From Cytospora piceicola (Eukaryota; Ascomycota; Sordariomycetes; Diaporthales; Cytosporaceae), in NCBI GenBank assembly GCA_023375675.1, contig JALQBC010000024.1, positions 434,001 through 498,000 of the forward strand: DNA of 64,000 nucleotides, in the 5' to 3' direction. Numbering within the stretch: position 1 is the first letter of the stretch; each line of letters begins with the position of its first letter. A program made the position numbers and the translations under genes. Below are positions 21,621 through 33,752 of the stretch, one piece after another. The notes beneath the pieces were generated by a model. That model was not told the DNA's origin. It made no database searches and saw nothing but the letters and a program-made list of their open reading frames with translations.

Positions 21621-22879
21621 CTAATTTCCCTCTATCACTCTAGGACCAGGCCTCTCTCGACCATTTGAATACCGACGCACTCTGCTACAACTGTTCTTGG
21701 CAACATGCTGATTCCTCGCTGTTGTCCGGCTAAAGAAGGCGCCGCAGGTCGGACACTTGAAGTTAGGCCGCGCTTTTCCTTTCTCAATCTGGTGTCGTAG
21801 GAGGTTGCTACGGGTGGAAAACTGCCTCCCATTGCATCCATGGTCCCAGCAGCGGGTTGTGTTGTCTATTGCCTTGTCCGTGTTGACGTTGATCGTAGTA
21901 GTATCTGGGATAATGTCTACCGTCATAGCTATATCCAAATCATCCCCGTCACCATCACCATTTTCACGTTCTCCCTGGGACTGTTTTACCAGCGAAGGGT
22001 CAGTGTAGCTGTCAGAGAACGCGAACGAATCGAAAAGATCCTGGTAGTCCGAATATAAATTGGATACGCTGCTATCTTGCTGTTCGGGGCTGGGCTGGGT
22101 TTCGCTAAGGAAGCACAGATTAGCGATCAGTGTTATTGATCTTGGCAGACGAATAGCTCGTACCTCATTAGCGAGTCAACCTGGTCCGAGTTGCTTTGCT
22201 GTGTAACACGCGAGCTTATAGACTCAGCCTGTTCCTGGTGGCTGGTAGCACCAACAGCACTATGGGCATTAACCGAGTCGATGGCTCGGTGACTAGGTGT
22301 CAAGGATGTTTTAGCCACCCCTAATGTACCTGGCAACTGATTCTCGAATCCCCCCAGCGGCTGGTCTACTAGCGAAGGGTCTGTATAGGGGTCAAGGGGT
22401 CCGCTGAAATGATAAGGAGCTTGGTGACTGGAGAATGACTCGAATAGGCTGTTACTAGTCTGAGAGCTTTGCTGTGCCGCGAATGACTGCATAGAATACG
22501 CGTCGACTTGCTCCAGGTAAGATTCACTATTGATATGTAAGTATCTATCACTGCAGAGTGGTGCTGCTTCTCATGTACATACCCTGTGGGCAAGTCACCC
22601 ATAACCGTGCGCCGCTGGCTTGATATGTCACCAGCCTCAGCGGCTGGAAGCTCGGATGGCGAGGACATTTCAGCCATCCCCAAGATATCTGGAAATAACG
22701 GCAGCGGAGGCCTGTCTTGTACCAACAAATCCTTGAACTCATCTTTCCATAGTTAGCAGTGCCAGGTAAATGGAAAGGAGCTCACAGAGCATACCATTGG
22801 CAACCCGCAAGTTCGAGATCAAGTCCCATATCGACCCAGTAGTGGACCGTCCATCTTTGGGTTTGGAGTTTGTGGGCAT
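21621..22879 (-). CDS. Two-finger C2H2 transcription factor, candidate cluster regulator
   Basis: Four exons (22879-22795, 22742-22583, 22526-22164, 22104-21621) give 363 residues. The C-terminus holds two zinc fingers: [20 protein letters not shown] and [17 protein letters not shown] with a trailing Cys, a layout common in uncharacterised fungal regulators. The rest is Gln/Ser-rich and acidic, as in activation regions. Exons 3 and 4 carry similar modules (SLFESF ... [16 protein letters not shown] and DLFDSF ... [16 protein letters not shown]), which points to an internal duplication. Intron 1 ends in AAG after a GCTAAC branch point; the join gives VANDEFKDLL. The start at 22879 is the first ATG after an in-frame stop, but a further upstream exon cannot be excluded. 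Its place beside the MFS, oxygenase and citrate synthase genes suggests a local regulator. Confidence 0.75.
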
Positions 22880-25800
22880 CCCTCGCTGCCGCCCTATGTA
22901 TTTGATCGGGTTAGTCGGCGGCCCATTGTACAACAGTCAGGAGCAAAACATGCTACCCAACAGACGATTTTGATTATGTACCTATGCGATCCCCAGATCG
23001 GGCCGGTGGCATCTTCAAATGTTCACTCCCTCAAAAAATGGCATTCGTTAGATTGGCTTCTTTATACCCTGACGTGCACAGCACAGCACAGTTTGCACTA
23101 TCTCCGTGCTCGAAGCAAACGATCACATACGTCTTGCAAGGAAAATTACAACGCCGGGCTAAGGTAGCATCAACATATGCCGGGAGCTTTGCTCTTAAAT
23201 GCAACACCCACGTTCTCGATCAAGTCAACGGGCGGTGGCTTGCAGAAGTGGTGGCCCGCCATGCCACCCCCAGGCGTAGTGCTCCCCGTACAAACAAGGC
23301 ACCTGGGGGCCTCTTGGAAGCTGAAGACGATATCTATGAGATGCAAGAAGTGATGTACCTAGGTATTGTTGTGTGGATGTTTCTGCAAGTCTGACCACCT
23401 ATCACATGTGCCACAGCACAGCAGCACGACCAATCATCCCAGTATTGTTTTGGTTGTCAACAGCGAAAGGAGGCAGCGATGGGCTTGAACCAATGGATAT
23501 GCTCCTTGAAGATCAAACATCACTGACCAGGTATCTTTATTCAATAGCGTAGGATTCATATTGGGGGCGCCTTGATGGGGAGCACTAAGTGCTGCCAAGT
23601 ACCCACCACACACCTCGACGCACACCACATGCGCATGTGTATCTTATAACACCTCGACCAGTTCCGGCCGTCCCGTCATATCTTGTCATCATCTTCCGAG
23701 AAATTATTGCAGTCTGATTAGATCGGTTAGCCGGAGAACTTGTAAGCGATATGACTGCATATTATCGATTTCTTGGCTGGTGGGTCGAGACACATGCAGA
23801 AGACAGCAGTTCGTTTGCTCGCTTATTATAAATTCCGTCCAGACCGCCGCCGAGGTCGTAGCCATAGCAACCTTGGGACCCCCCCCCTCCTCCTTGATGT
23901 CCTTTTGCGAGTATATCTGTGGGACTTTTTTTCTTCTTGTGTTTGTGTTTGGCTACTAAGGTTCTGGGCACCTACAAGTGCACCTTGGGCAGTCTGAAGC
24001 CGAGGTTGCTGTGGCAAAGACGAAGGCACGTTGGAAAAAGGCCTTAGGGGCCGACGGGCCGACTCAGTCGGCACTGGTATTCCGTGCGCCGCGCCCGTGA
24101 CAGCCTTCCCGCCCCGTTCCACTTCAACGTTTCAACGTTTCCAACGTTCCAATTGCAACTCCACACCACCCTTTCATGTTCCAAGGTTCCCACAACTCGA
24201 CTCTACTTAGTACACCACAGTAAATCTCGTCACCCTGCATCTCTCAACTTGCCAACTTGCGTTGAGAGATCGCTTCAACCCACTGACAAGTGATAGTTCA
24301 CAATATTCCCCATGTGGTTGAACCCCAGATTGACCGAAACAGGTTAGAAGTATCTATTACAGTCGACCGTCATCGCCGCATTCTGAGGACCTCGTCCCAG
24401 TGCACAAGTGAACAACTAGAGGATGGCGGCAGCAATAGTGACTTCCTTCCAATGGGTATCTTGATCGAGGTCGTATCCAAACAGGAAGGAAAAGAAACCG
24501 AAAGAGAAGAAACAGACGGTCTTATTTGCTGCTAAACGGGCTGCGTTGATAAGGTAAGGTAGGTACTTAAGTAGGTGGTGTTTAGCCGCCCGCCCGGCGG
24601 CCGTGGCTTCAACTTAACGTCTATGCATCATGCACACGCCTGCCCAAGCGTCTTGGCAAGCTGCCGAGCTTCCATATCAACATTCGTCCAATCCAATACT
24701 AGCCTTATCCGGCTCAGGTGTTCGCCTCGCCCCATTCAGCCTGTAGGACCTCCATGCACCCTGGCTGCAAGGCAATTGTTAGCGATGTGACAGCACAGCA
24801 CCAAAGGCGACATCTGGAGGAAAAGACTAGAGCACGTTCGCCGATAACCTCCGGATTGACGACATCAGGACCATACATGGATGTTCCATTCGGACAAAGT
24901 ACTGTACCTACAATCGTCAGGGATTCCAAACGCTAGATCGGCACTACCAGCTGATAGTCGTTCCCGTATGTGTATATATGTACCTAGGCTGCTAGGTAGT
25001 GAAGGAGTGCATAAAAGTGCGAGGCTAACGGTTTTGGAACTGCTGACCATTGTACCGGTAGAAGGCTCAATGCTCACCGGTGGCCTCCTCTTCTTCAATG
25101 TTGTACTCGAGAAATCGTGACCGGTCTTTCCGAGATCTCGGGCGAGGATGACCAATGACAGTGGGTGCCAACGACTTAACAAGCTTCTACCAAGTTTCCG
25201 AAGTGTTCCGGTTACATCCACGCCCACGGTCTCAGCTTTCCAACAAGTCCAGCACGCGTCCAGATGTCAACTTTGCGGCTCGGATGGCATCTGGAGCTGG
25301 CTCGCATGGCACCCAAACCTTGGGGCTCATCCTGTCATACTGCGTACTCGCTAACCCATGACGCCGCAAAGCTTGGCACTATATCGCTTACAGTCCAACC
25401 GTGCTCACCCGCATTCGGTTGTAGTGTAAATCCTGTATCTTCCTTTGCTCCCTCCATCTTTGGCTCCTACGCCTCGAGGCGCTCTGTAGGACGCGGAGCT
25501 CAGCAACACCCCGATGGAACGATGCACTATTCAGCTCTGCTGGGATGGACGCTGGCTCGCTGGTTCTGTGTTCCGGGACCGATCCCCTATTTCCCCGGTG
25601 TACGAGTGAGTCTTGTTCTTCTAAGTCAAACCATCTCATATCCCTTGTGATTTCTCCAGTCATGGCCTCCAGACATATCTTGACGTCGTAACACTCGGTT
25701 GCGATTCCCTCATTGAATCTAGCGACGACCTCAGGCGGACACCGTCAACTCATATGCTCAATATATCCGCGTCACATACCTAGATAGCTAAACATCTGAC

Positions 25801-28800
25801 CAATCCGACTCCAAGTACACCAAGTACATAATTGATATGGCCACTTGCCGCTCCGTTTCGACAATCCACCCCCAACCTGTTCTGTAGAGGCCTCCCGATC
25901 CAGGTTAGTTCCAGATGTCAACATTCCTCGCTCAGTTCCAGAGTCCTTAAGGGCATGTGCATTATGTAACTGTCTTGTACCTCTGGGTGATAGGGATGGC
26001 TAACATGGGGTTTACCCTCCTTCGATATTCTTTTGCTTTTTGGCCTTTTTTTTATAAAGCAATATGTGGAATAGAAGCATCCATTTGTCCCCCTATTGTA
26101 TACAAGCATCATGTGACGCCGCTCGTGCTGCTATTTTGGTAGTGGTGGGGTTATTACCATTTTCCAATGTCCTCAAAATGTAAGTATTCCTTCTATTTCC
26201 CACAAATTATTGGGGAGCCAAATTTTGCCAAACTGGTACCTGGTGGATACAACAGCTGCTGTCTCTTTCAGGATTACAGCGGAGGAGTCAAATATACCCT
26301 AACAGAATGGGTGATTAAAAATAACAAAGACTGATGTTTTGTAAGTATCCAGGGTGGCATGTCAAGCTAACTAAGTGTCAAGAAGGAAATACTGTTCCGC
26401 TTTCCCATCTTTACTACTTAGTAGGCAGACCATCCTTCCCAATCTTCAGTTCGAGTCGTCCCACATGCAGACACACGAGGGCTCGACCTACCTAGGTACA
26501 TCGGATTGCTCTTCTTGCGCGGGTTCAGTACTGAACTCCTGCTCAACAGAAGGTTCAAATGTTCTAAGTCTTATAGCCTTGGGCCAGCTCTTCCCGTCCT
26601 CCCCAGAACGTAAGGATATCGACAAGCATCTTCCGTATCCACGCTAATCGTTTTGGTATCTTCTCGACGCTGGTGATCCTGTTTTCGGATAATACATTTC
26701 GAGTAAGATAATAGCAACACCTTGGATACTTGCCTTGTTTCTACCACGAATACCCCAGGCTAGGGACTGCCACAGCCCGCCAATTTGAACTTATACACTT
26801 ACCAAATGCCTTTTAGAAAGGGATTTCGTTCTCTCGTATTAGCCCACTTGATTTTACAAACCCTCATATCTCCACATGCAGCACTATGTATGCGCCAACC
26901 TTATATCAACGCTACCGTACCACCACCCTACGGGCACTCAGAACTCCCCTTACTTCTCGTGAAACGATCAATCCTATGCCATGACCTATAGTCCATATAC
27001 AGAACTGTGTTACGAGCTGTGATCCACTTCTTGTCTCTGAACTCAGGTGTCTTCATCACTTTCAGGCATGGATCACAGGTCGCAGGACTTCAACTGGTTA
27101 AGCCTATGCAAAGCTTGATCCAGCTCGCATAATAAGGCACTCAGAGAGACCTTAGAATGAAACTGAGAGATATCCATCAGTTCCTCTTTTCGCACAGCCC
27201 ACAACAAGAGATAGGTTGGTTGCTTGACACATATCAAAGTTAAAATTGCTTTCCAAACCCGCATTTCCGCAAAACATTTGTCTTCTTTTTCTTTTGAGTC
27301 TCAGGACAATATATTCACGTTCTCCACGTATAAGTATGCGACTCCCAATAACAGGAACCTTTCACAGATTCCATTTATGTACTACATGTAACTCGGATAG
27401 TACATGATTGACTCTCCAACGTTAGAATCTAGGTACAACCAGACTAAATATCCTCACGCAACCTTCTGGGGCCCTGGGTTTGTTTTCTTTCTGCGTCAGG
27501 TATATTGACAGACTTCTAGGACACTGCATCTGCCAGAATATCTATGAGGAGCCAAGTGCGTGAAGCCCGTAATCACCTGTGAGCCTTGATTCTTGAGCAC
27601 AAAATTTGTTGTCTAAGCTTATACCACTGATTCTGGACAGCATAACAAGGAACCATGCAAATAGGCATGGCATTAAATTGGGAAGAGGAAGGGGTCAATC
27701 CAGCGCCAGAAGTACGGCGGCTGAATACCGAATGCCACACTCAGACCGGACTTACTATGTGACCAGCTATTTCCAGCGACGCATGCCACGCCAGTCAACC
27801 GGTGCGGCACACACCCTTTGTCCCTTTGGTATGCAGACGGGCCGCCACTACGGAGCGTTGCCAATTCGGGCAGTTTTCTCACCCTCAGCAGCGGTCTGAA
27901 AGGACTGTCAGTTGGCATTCCAATGGTACATGCCCCTCCCCGTAGGACCCTGACCTTCCGAGGAGGGCTATTTATACCTCGCCACTGGTCTTTGAGTCAA
28001 AGGGGGTCTTTGGCTCACAACGAACGAACAATACTTGGCCTGACATGTACTTGGAGATCGAGGAACACGCCACCTGGGACGGGAGACGCATACTATATCT
28101 ATAGGTAGTCTAGTGGTCTTATCGATGGATAGCAGACATTGAAATCGGTCCGGATCAAGATCAAAGACAAGAAACTCCGACGTATGACATAGTCTCGGCT
28201 GCTTTCATTGTCGCTTAGTTACCACCTGAGGGTGTGGGCTGTAAGCGTCTCCCATTGTCGTAGCCAGAAAAAAAGATGGCTGACTTTCAATGAAAGTGAG
28301 TTGCTGTAGCTGGTATCAAAGTTTCGTGTCACCCTTTCCCACCCGTAGATTATTACCAAGCTCGTCCTCGTCCTCGACTATGTCGAACTCAAAAAACATC
28401 ATCTTCTCGTTCTAGCTTTTTTCGCAGCGCGTTATCGACGCCAATCTCGACCTGTTTCGAACGCCAATGTTCTAGCAACCAACCTTAACTCGACTTCCTA
28501 CGTAGACTAAGACCGACGAGCCACTCTTGGCGCCGCGTCAATCCCCTCGCGCACCTTTCATCTTCCCAAAACCAGAGTCCGTAGACTCAGAAACAGGGCT
28601 TGGCTCTATGCTGAGACGGCATCTGGAAAGCTCCTCGCAAGCCTGCGTGAACGATACACTAGCAATTGAAGCCGGTGCGCGAGCATGTGCCATAACGACA
28701 TAGTTGCTGAGGTTATATCATCTCGCGCTTCCCCCTTCCAATCCCTAGGGCAGCACGCCTCCGGGGACTGCGCATTGCACTATTCGAACTTACACAAACG

Positions 28801-28852
28801 CGTATCATCACTAAGCTTATCTTACCAATATCTCGTCGCAAAGGCAATCAGG
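22880..28852. other. Gene-poor interval of about 6 kb without RIP signature
   Basis: No frame here carries a recognised domain, and no multi-exon model could be built. CA and TG are at normal frequency, so this is not a RIP block. Perfect TACCTAGGTA palindromes lie at 23356-23365 and 26489-26498. Short direct repeats of TTCAACGT occur at 24123-24149. The longest plus-strand frame (22984-23394, 136 codons) has no family features. Non-coding transcripts or decayed genes are possible but not shown. Confidence 0.5.
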
Positions 28853-30295
28853 ATGCATACGCTTTCAGGCCTTGTGGCTGCGGCTGCAGTGTTGTGTAAG
28901 TGACCCAAGACCGAACAAGCGCCAACATTGGCATGCTACTACATCTCACCTCCCAGAAAGGGTGCTGACCAAATCGCTTGGTACAGACGTAACAACAGCA
29001 CGAGCGGCTACTATCAGCTTCTGCCCTTCAGACAATATATGCTACGCCGTCGGCATCCCGAGCACCACGGCTTCATCTGGCAACGGCAACATCTACTTCC
29101 AGATCTCGGCGCCGACATCCTACCAATGGGTAGCCTTGGGCACCGGCGCAAGCATGGTCGGTGCGAACATCTTCCTGATGTACCAAGACGGAAACGGCAA
29201 CGTCACCGTGTCGTCTCGGCAGTCTAGCCGCCACGCCGAGCCGCAGTATGAGGCCTCGACAGCGTCGGATCTCGAACTGCTCTCGGGTAGCGGCGTGTCC
29301 GGAGACTCGATGATCGCCAACGTCCGATGCGCGAACTGCGAAAGCTGGTCGGGCGGGACGCTGGGTGTGGCGGATACGAGCGCCCAGTGGATAGGGGCCT
29401 GGAAGGCGGGGTCTTCGCTGGCCTCGACGAGCCTGTCGGAGAGTATATCGTTCCACGATGGGAGTTTACAGTTCGACTTGGACCTGACGCAGGCGAGCTT
29501 GGGCACGGACAGCAATCCTTTCAGTGGAGCTGAAGGCACGACTTCGGGTTCAGGTTCAGGTTCGTCATCATCTGGTGTGAACGTACAGACGCCAAAGTCG
29601 AAGCCAAACAAGAAGGTCATCTGGGCTCATGGTATTGGTATGGCGATCGCTTTCGCCATCCTGTATCCACTGGGCTCGGCGTTGATGCCCTTGGTTGGGA
29701 AGTGGTATATCCACGGCGGTATCCAAGTAGTGACATGGCTGTTGATGTGGGCCGCTTTTGGGCTGGGCGTGTACGGAGCGCAACAACGGAACCTGGTAAG
29801 CAGTCTTCTGTGTCGAGAAACTACCGTAACTCCATGCGAACAGTGGCTGACAGACGTCTATAGCTGTTCAACAACACACACACCCAACTCGGCACCGTGG
29901 TCGTCACCCTTCTGGCCATCCAGCCTGCCCTAGGCTACCTTCACCATCTTCACCAGCTGAAGAACGGTAGTCGCGGTATCGTCAGCTATGGCCATATCTG
30001 GTGGGGTCGGATATTGATGGTCCTCGGCGCCGTCAATGGCGGTCTTGGACTGCAGTTGACAAATGCGGACGACGATCTCATCATTGCGTATTCTATTGTG
30101 GCTGCAGTGATGTTCTTGGTGTATGCGATAGTTAAGACAATCGTCTCAATGCGCAAGAAGTCGCCGAGATATGCCGGCGATGAAAAACGTAAAGGTTCTA
30201 ACGCTGGGTCATCTGGAACTGTCGAATACGGGAACGAGATGCATATGAGCCGGGTTGGCCCCCCGGGTCGTCATGTCGACAAGCGTGGAAGGTAA
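28853..30295 (+). CDS. Secreted DOMON (CDH-type cytochrome) and cytochrome b561 protein
   Basis: Exons 28853-28895, 28987-29795 and 29864-30295 give 427 residues. A signal peptide (cut near TARA|AT) precedes a DOMON domain like the cytochrome domain of cellobiose dehydrogenase (about residues 24-200), then a Gly/Ser linker. A cytochrome b561 membrane domain follows, with four conserved histidines in KVIWAHGIG, WYIHGGIQ, YLHHLHQL and YGHIWWG; these bind two haems. The protein should pass electrons across the plasma membrane, to extracellular iron or to partner oxidoreductases. The first intron acceptor was set at 28986, because the nearer CAG at 28957 would create a stop; a GTGCTGACC branch site lies between. 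The tail is basic and cytosolic. The family is common in wood- and plant-degrading ascomycetes. Confidence 0.88.
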
Positions 30296-30894
30296 GAGGG
30301 ATGGACCAAATGTACAGGGGAATGGGCACCGACAGATGCCGAGATGGTCTGAGACCTCCTGTTGTTGGAAGAGAGTATCGTGAATGCTGAACGAAGTTAT
30401 ACTGATGTGCATCCTTCTCGAGGATTATCTGTTAGCTCTTGTGTCTTGGGTATTGGGACACGTTGAGTACATCCGGGTGACCTTCTGACGACAGATACTG
30501 TAATGCATTTATGAATGAATGAAAAGCTGGTTTTCAAGAGGACCAAATAGAGTTTACAACTAACTGCCTAGGCAGTGTAGTAGTGTCATAGTTGAAGTGA
30601 GGAGGCGGGGGGTGCGGAGGTGAACATCGAATATACCCCAGCCCACTTGAAGAGTTCGGGTATGCGGTGGTGAGTGGGTCGGATTTATCCTAGGCTCATG
30701 CTTGGGGGGAAGGGCGTGTGCCACGTGACCTGTTAGCAGGCGAAAAGAGCTCGGACGGTGATGATGCACCCGACCTTCCCTTCCGCCTGCAGCGCCCGGC
30801 TTAGCCTCCATTTTTTTGAAAAGACCTCAGCAACCACTCTATTCCCAACGCTCCGCCTTTCCCCGCGTCAATTGAGCACCACATAACAGCCAAG
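30296..30894. other. Intergenic, promoter of the ATP synthase subunit H gene
   Basis: No coding signal is seen. The region includes the 5' leader of the next gene. Confidence 0.5.
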
Positions 30895-31750
30895 ATGCTC
30901 TTCTCCGTCTCCCGATCTTCCGTACGTCTCTCTGCTGATGATGATTTCCTGAGCGGTTGCCCTGGGCTTGTTGTTCTTGTCCCGAGAGGGCCCGCGGTGG
31001 TGCGGAGTCCGTTTGAGCTGACACTGACCTTTCCGGCAAATGTAGAGCCGCCAGGCTGTCGCCGCCGTCTCCAGAATGGCTGGCCGCAACTCTGTTCAGA
31101 TGAGGACCTTCCTCAACCCTACGGTCTCGCGAAGAGGTACGTCGATTGGATTATTCGAACCACACATGCCCGTTACCCGAGATCGGAGAGCTCTGGGTGG
31201 CGCCGGATTGGTGAGGAGGTGTTGTCGGGGGGCTGGAGTTTGGGGATAGCATCACGCCACGAACACGACCTGCTGGAACCAAGCTTCCATCGTCCCCTTC
31301 AATCCTCTACTTCTTGGAGGCTCCCGTTTCATCTCAATCCGGTCCCAGCAGCACTATCTTCTAATCAAACCCCATTCCGCCTCTCGACACAAAAGGCCCA
31401 AAAGCTGATCCACGCTATCCCTTCGCCAACACGAAAGCGTCATTTGCTAACATGTCGAACCAAACATCACAGCCGACTTCGTCCAGGAGCTTTACCTGAA
31501 AGAGCTCAAGGCCTACAAGACACCAGCACTCAAGGCCAACGACGCCCAGGGCCACGTCCTTGAGTTCCAGCAGCCTAAGGCCCCCCTGTCCCCCGAGGAG
31601 GCCGACCTTGCCTCCTCCCTGAAGGAGTACGAGAGCATGGCCGTCGAGGTCGAGGGCCAGGAGGGTGCCGACGCCGGCAAGCCCGCCGCCGTCGCTCAGG
31701 ACTGGCTGGTTGACGAGGAGGAGGATGACGACCACGCCCATGGCCACTAA
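30895..31750 (+). CDS. ATP14: Mitochondrial ATP synthase subunit H
   Basis: Exons 30895-30921, 31046-31136 and 31473-31750 give 131 residues. The first two exons encode an Arg/Ser-rich mitochondrial presequence ending near VQMRTFLNPTVSRR. The third encodes the mature acidic protein, starting ADFVQELYLKELKAYK and ending in an Asp/Glu-rich and His-rich tail (DEEEDDDHAHGH). This matches the small peripheral-stalk subunit h of the fungal F1Fo ATP synthase, which links F1 to the membrane part and is needed for its stability. Intron 2 is long for this window (336 bases). All joins keep frame and have GT-AG ends. Confidence 0.92.
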
Positions 31751-33752
31751 ATTTGCTGATGCCCGGGATAAAAGAGGGGAGGGGAGTGGAGGTGTGATGA
31801 GCGGAAGTGCAGAGAACAAACTTTGGGAAACGGGCACGTGGAGAACAATTTTCATCATGGCCACGACAAGGGACAAGCGAACCATGGCTGATCGTCTATC
31901 GGGAGACGTCTTCGATGGCTGGGGACGCATCTGAGTTGAGGCGGCAGAGACTCGGAGGAGTAATCCGTGTGTGTACATTTTATAACGCTTTCCTTACGAA
32001 GACAAGGAATCGGGAAACCTCGCCATAACGGCATCCTTCTACTCTTGCTTACAAAGCGATCATACATTGAGCAGGGTCCATACTTGAGTCCCGCCAACAA
32101 AACTACCCAAGAGGGTCACTCGAAATACGGAACAACACCTGCACCTAAACGAAACAAGCCATTCCCGTGGCTACAGAGATATCAACGACGTCGTAGATTT
32201 CTCCATCACGTGCGGTTTTTACAAGCTTTCCGTAATACTGATTGTAGTTGCCACATATGCCCGTATGTGCCTCAGGTAGCACGAAATCATGGGCAACAAA
32301 TCTAAATTTTGACTATATATTCCTGTAGTAGCAACATCATCCATCGGCGTGTAAAGCAAACCCGGGAATCCTGAGGCCGCCTTGGTAAAGATACTCTGTC
32401 ATTCGTCTGGTCTTATTTGTTAATAGGCACCTTTGGCCATTAAGAGCAGGGTCTGGGATCGTCTATGACCGTATAAACATGTTCGGGTCGCCCGGAACAA
32501 TCTTGAGGTATGGATATCAGCTTGTAGCTGGGCATTTCGATCGAATCATTGACGGCATGTTAGAAGGTATGGTCAGGCCTGGTCGTCACGATTTACCCCC
32601 AGCATCTCAGCTTATCACTCCTGCTTGTGAAGTCACTGCGGTGAAAAGGGAAGTGGAGCAGCTTGCAGTGTGATGTAAACACATCTCTAGCAAGATGCGT
32701 GCCGCCTTCTTCCCTGATATCTCCCCGTCTCTATCTGCTATCCCACTCCGCACACCCTGCTACTCCTTCCTGTCTTCTCTTGCCCTCCTCGCGTATACCC
32801 CCTTTGCCACTGATATACTGTTAGTGCTTCTCACACTCCATCCTAGGCAGCATGCGGTCATAACAAAGGTAGGCAGAATTGGGATGTGAGCGTCCTCTTC
32901 CCGAGCGCGACTAGGTGGACGATATGATGTAATTAAAGGAGCCAAAATCCGGTTTACTGCTGCTTCCCGAGGCGGTTCACTTCGGCTTCATCTATCACTG
33001 GGAACACAAAGGCGATAGCGCTCTCCCGCACAGCAGACCTGAGGATTTACCATATTGGCATTGTAATCCGGTTGACCTGATGACACCTAACTAGGTACAT
33101 GCTCGCATCTGCCCTCCGAGTGAGAGCAGCACATTCTCTCACCCCTCTCCCCACCCCGGTCGCCACCCTTCTGCTACCACCGGCAAAACACTGCTGCGTC
33201 TGGTGTACTGCGTTTTCAGATACCATAACCACATATTGCTATCTTCTGTCTCAAGTGGTCATCGAAATACTGGTATCAGGTATCTGAACCCTGTCAGGCG
33301 GCGCAAATCAGCCAAGTGGTGTCACCAACACACCAACCGCTGGCAAACACACAACTAGAGTAGGCAGCATATAATATCCACCCTGCCTTTCCTTATGTCC
33401 TTGATTTCTGCTAGGTGTCTGTCCCTCTCAAATCCACGCCTCGCTCAACAGCAAAGCCAAAGCGATCCATGTGCTTTCGAAACGATCAGAAACACACAAA
33501 CTCCCGTGAGGAGAGCCACCTGCTTGAAATCATTCTGTTCGATGGTAAAAATCAAGTCATGTTTTCAGACCAGAACGCCGGGCTGCATCAGTTTGCCTAA
33601 ACACAGCTCTTTGCGAACCGCCCCATATGCAAATGCTGATGCGTAGTACCAATCTCATGAATGTGAAACCATGTCGTTTGCCTTTTTGAAAATTCGAGAA
33701 GGAGAACTTTGAATGGAAGAGACGTAAAGCTTTGCCGATCCATACCGCGTCC
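31751..33752. other. Convergent intergenic region of about 2 kb
   Basis: 3' flanks of the ATP synthase subunit H gene and the SCH9-like kinase gene. Short frames at 31807-32305 and 32695-33287 show no domain. Nothing further is supported. Confidence 0.5.

Noticed and set aside
22984..23394. A 136-codon plus-strand frame beside the C2H2 gene
   Set aside because: No motif, no splice partners, no coding-like composition over its length; it partly lies in the C2H2 promoter.
23470..23520. B-box-like GGTTCAAGCC on the minus strand
   Set aside because: The flanking bases do not form a five-pair T stem and no A box lies at the right distance.
28100..28170. tRNA-like words (GTAGTCTAGTGG, then GGTCCGGATCAAGATC)
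   Set aside because: The arms cannot be folded: no acceptor stem, and the supposed T loop does not fit GWTCRANNC.
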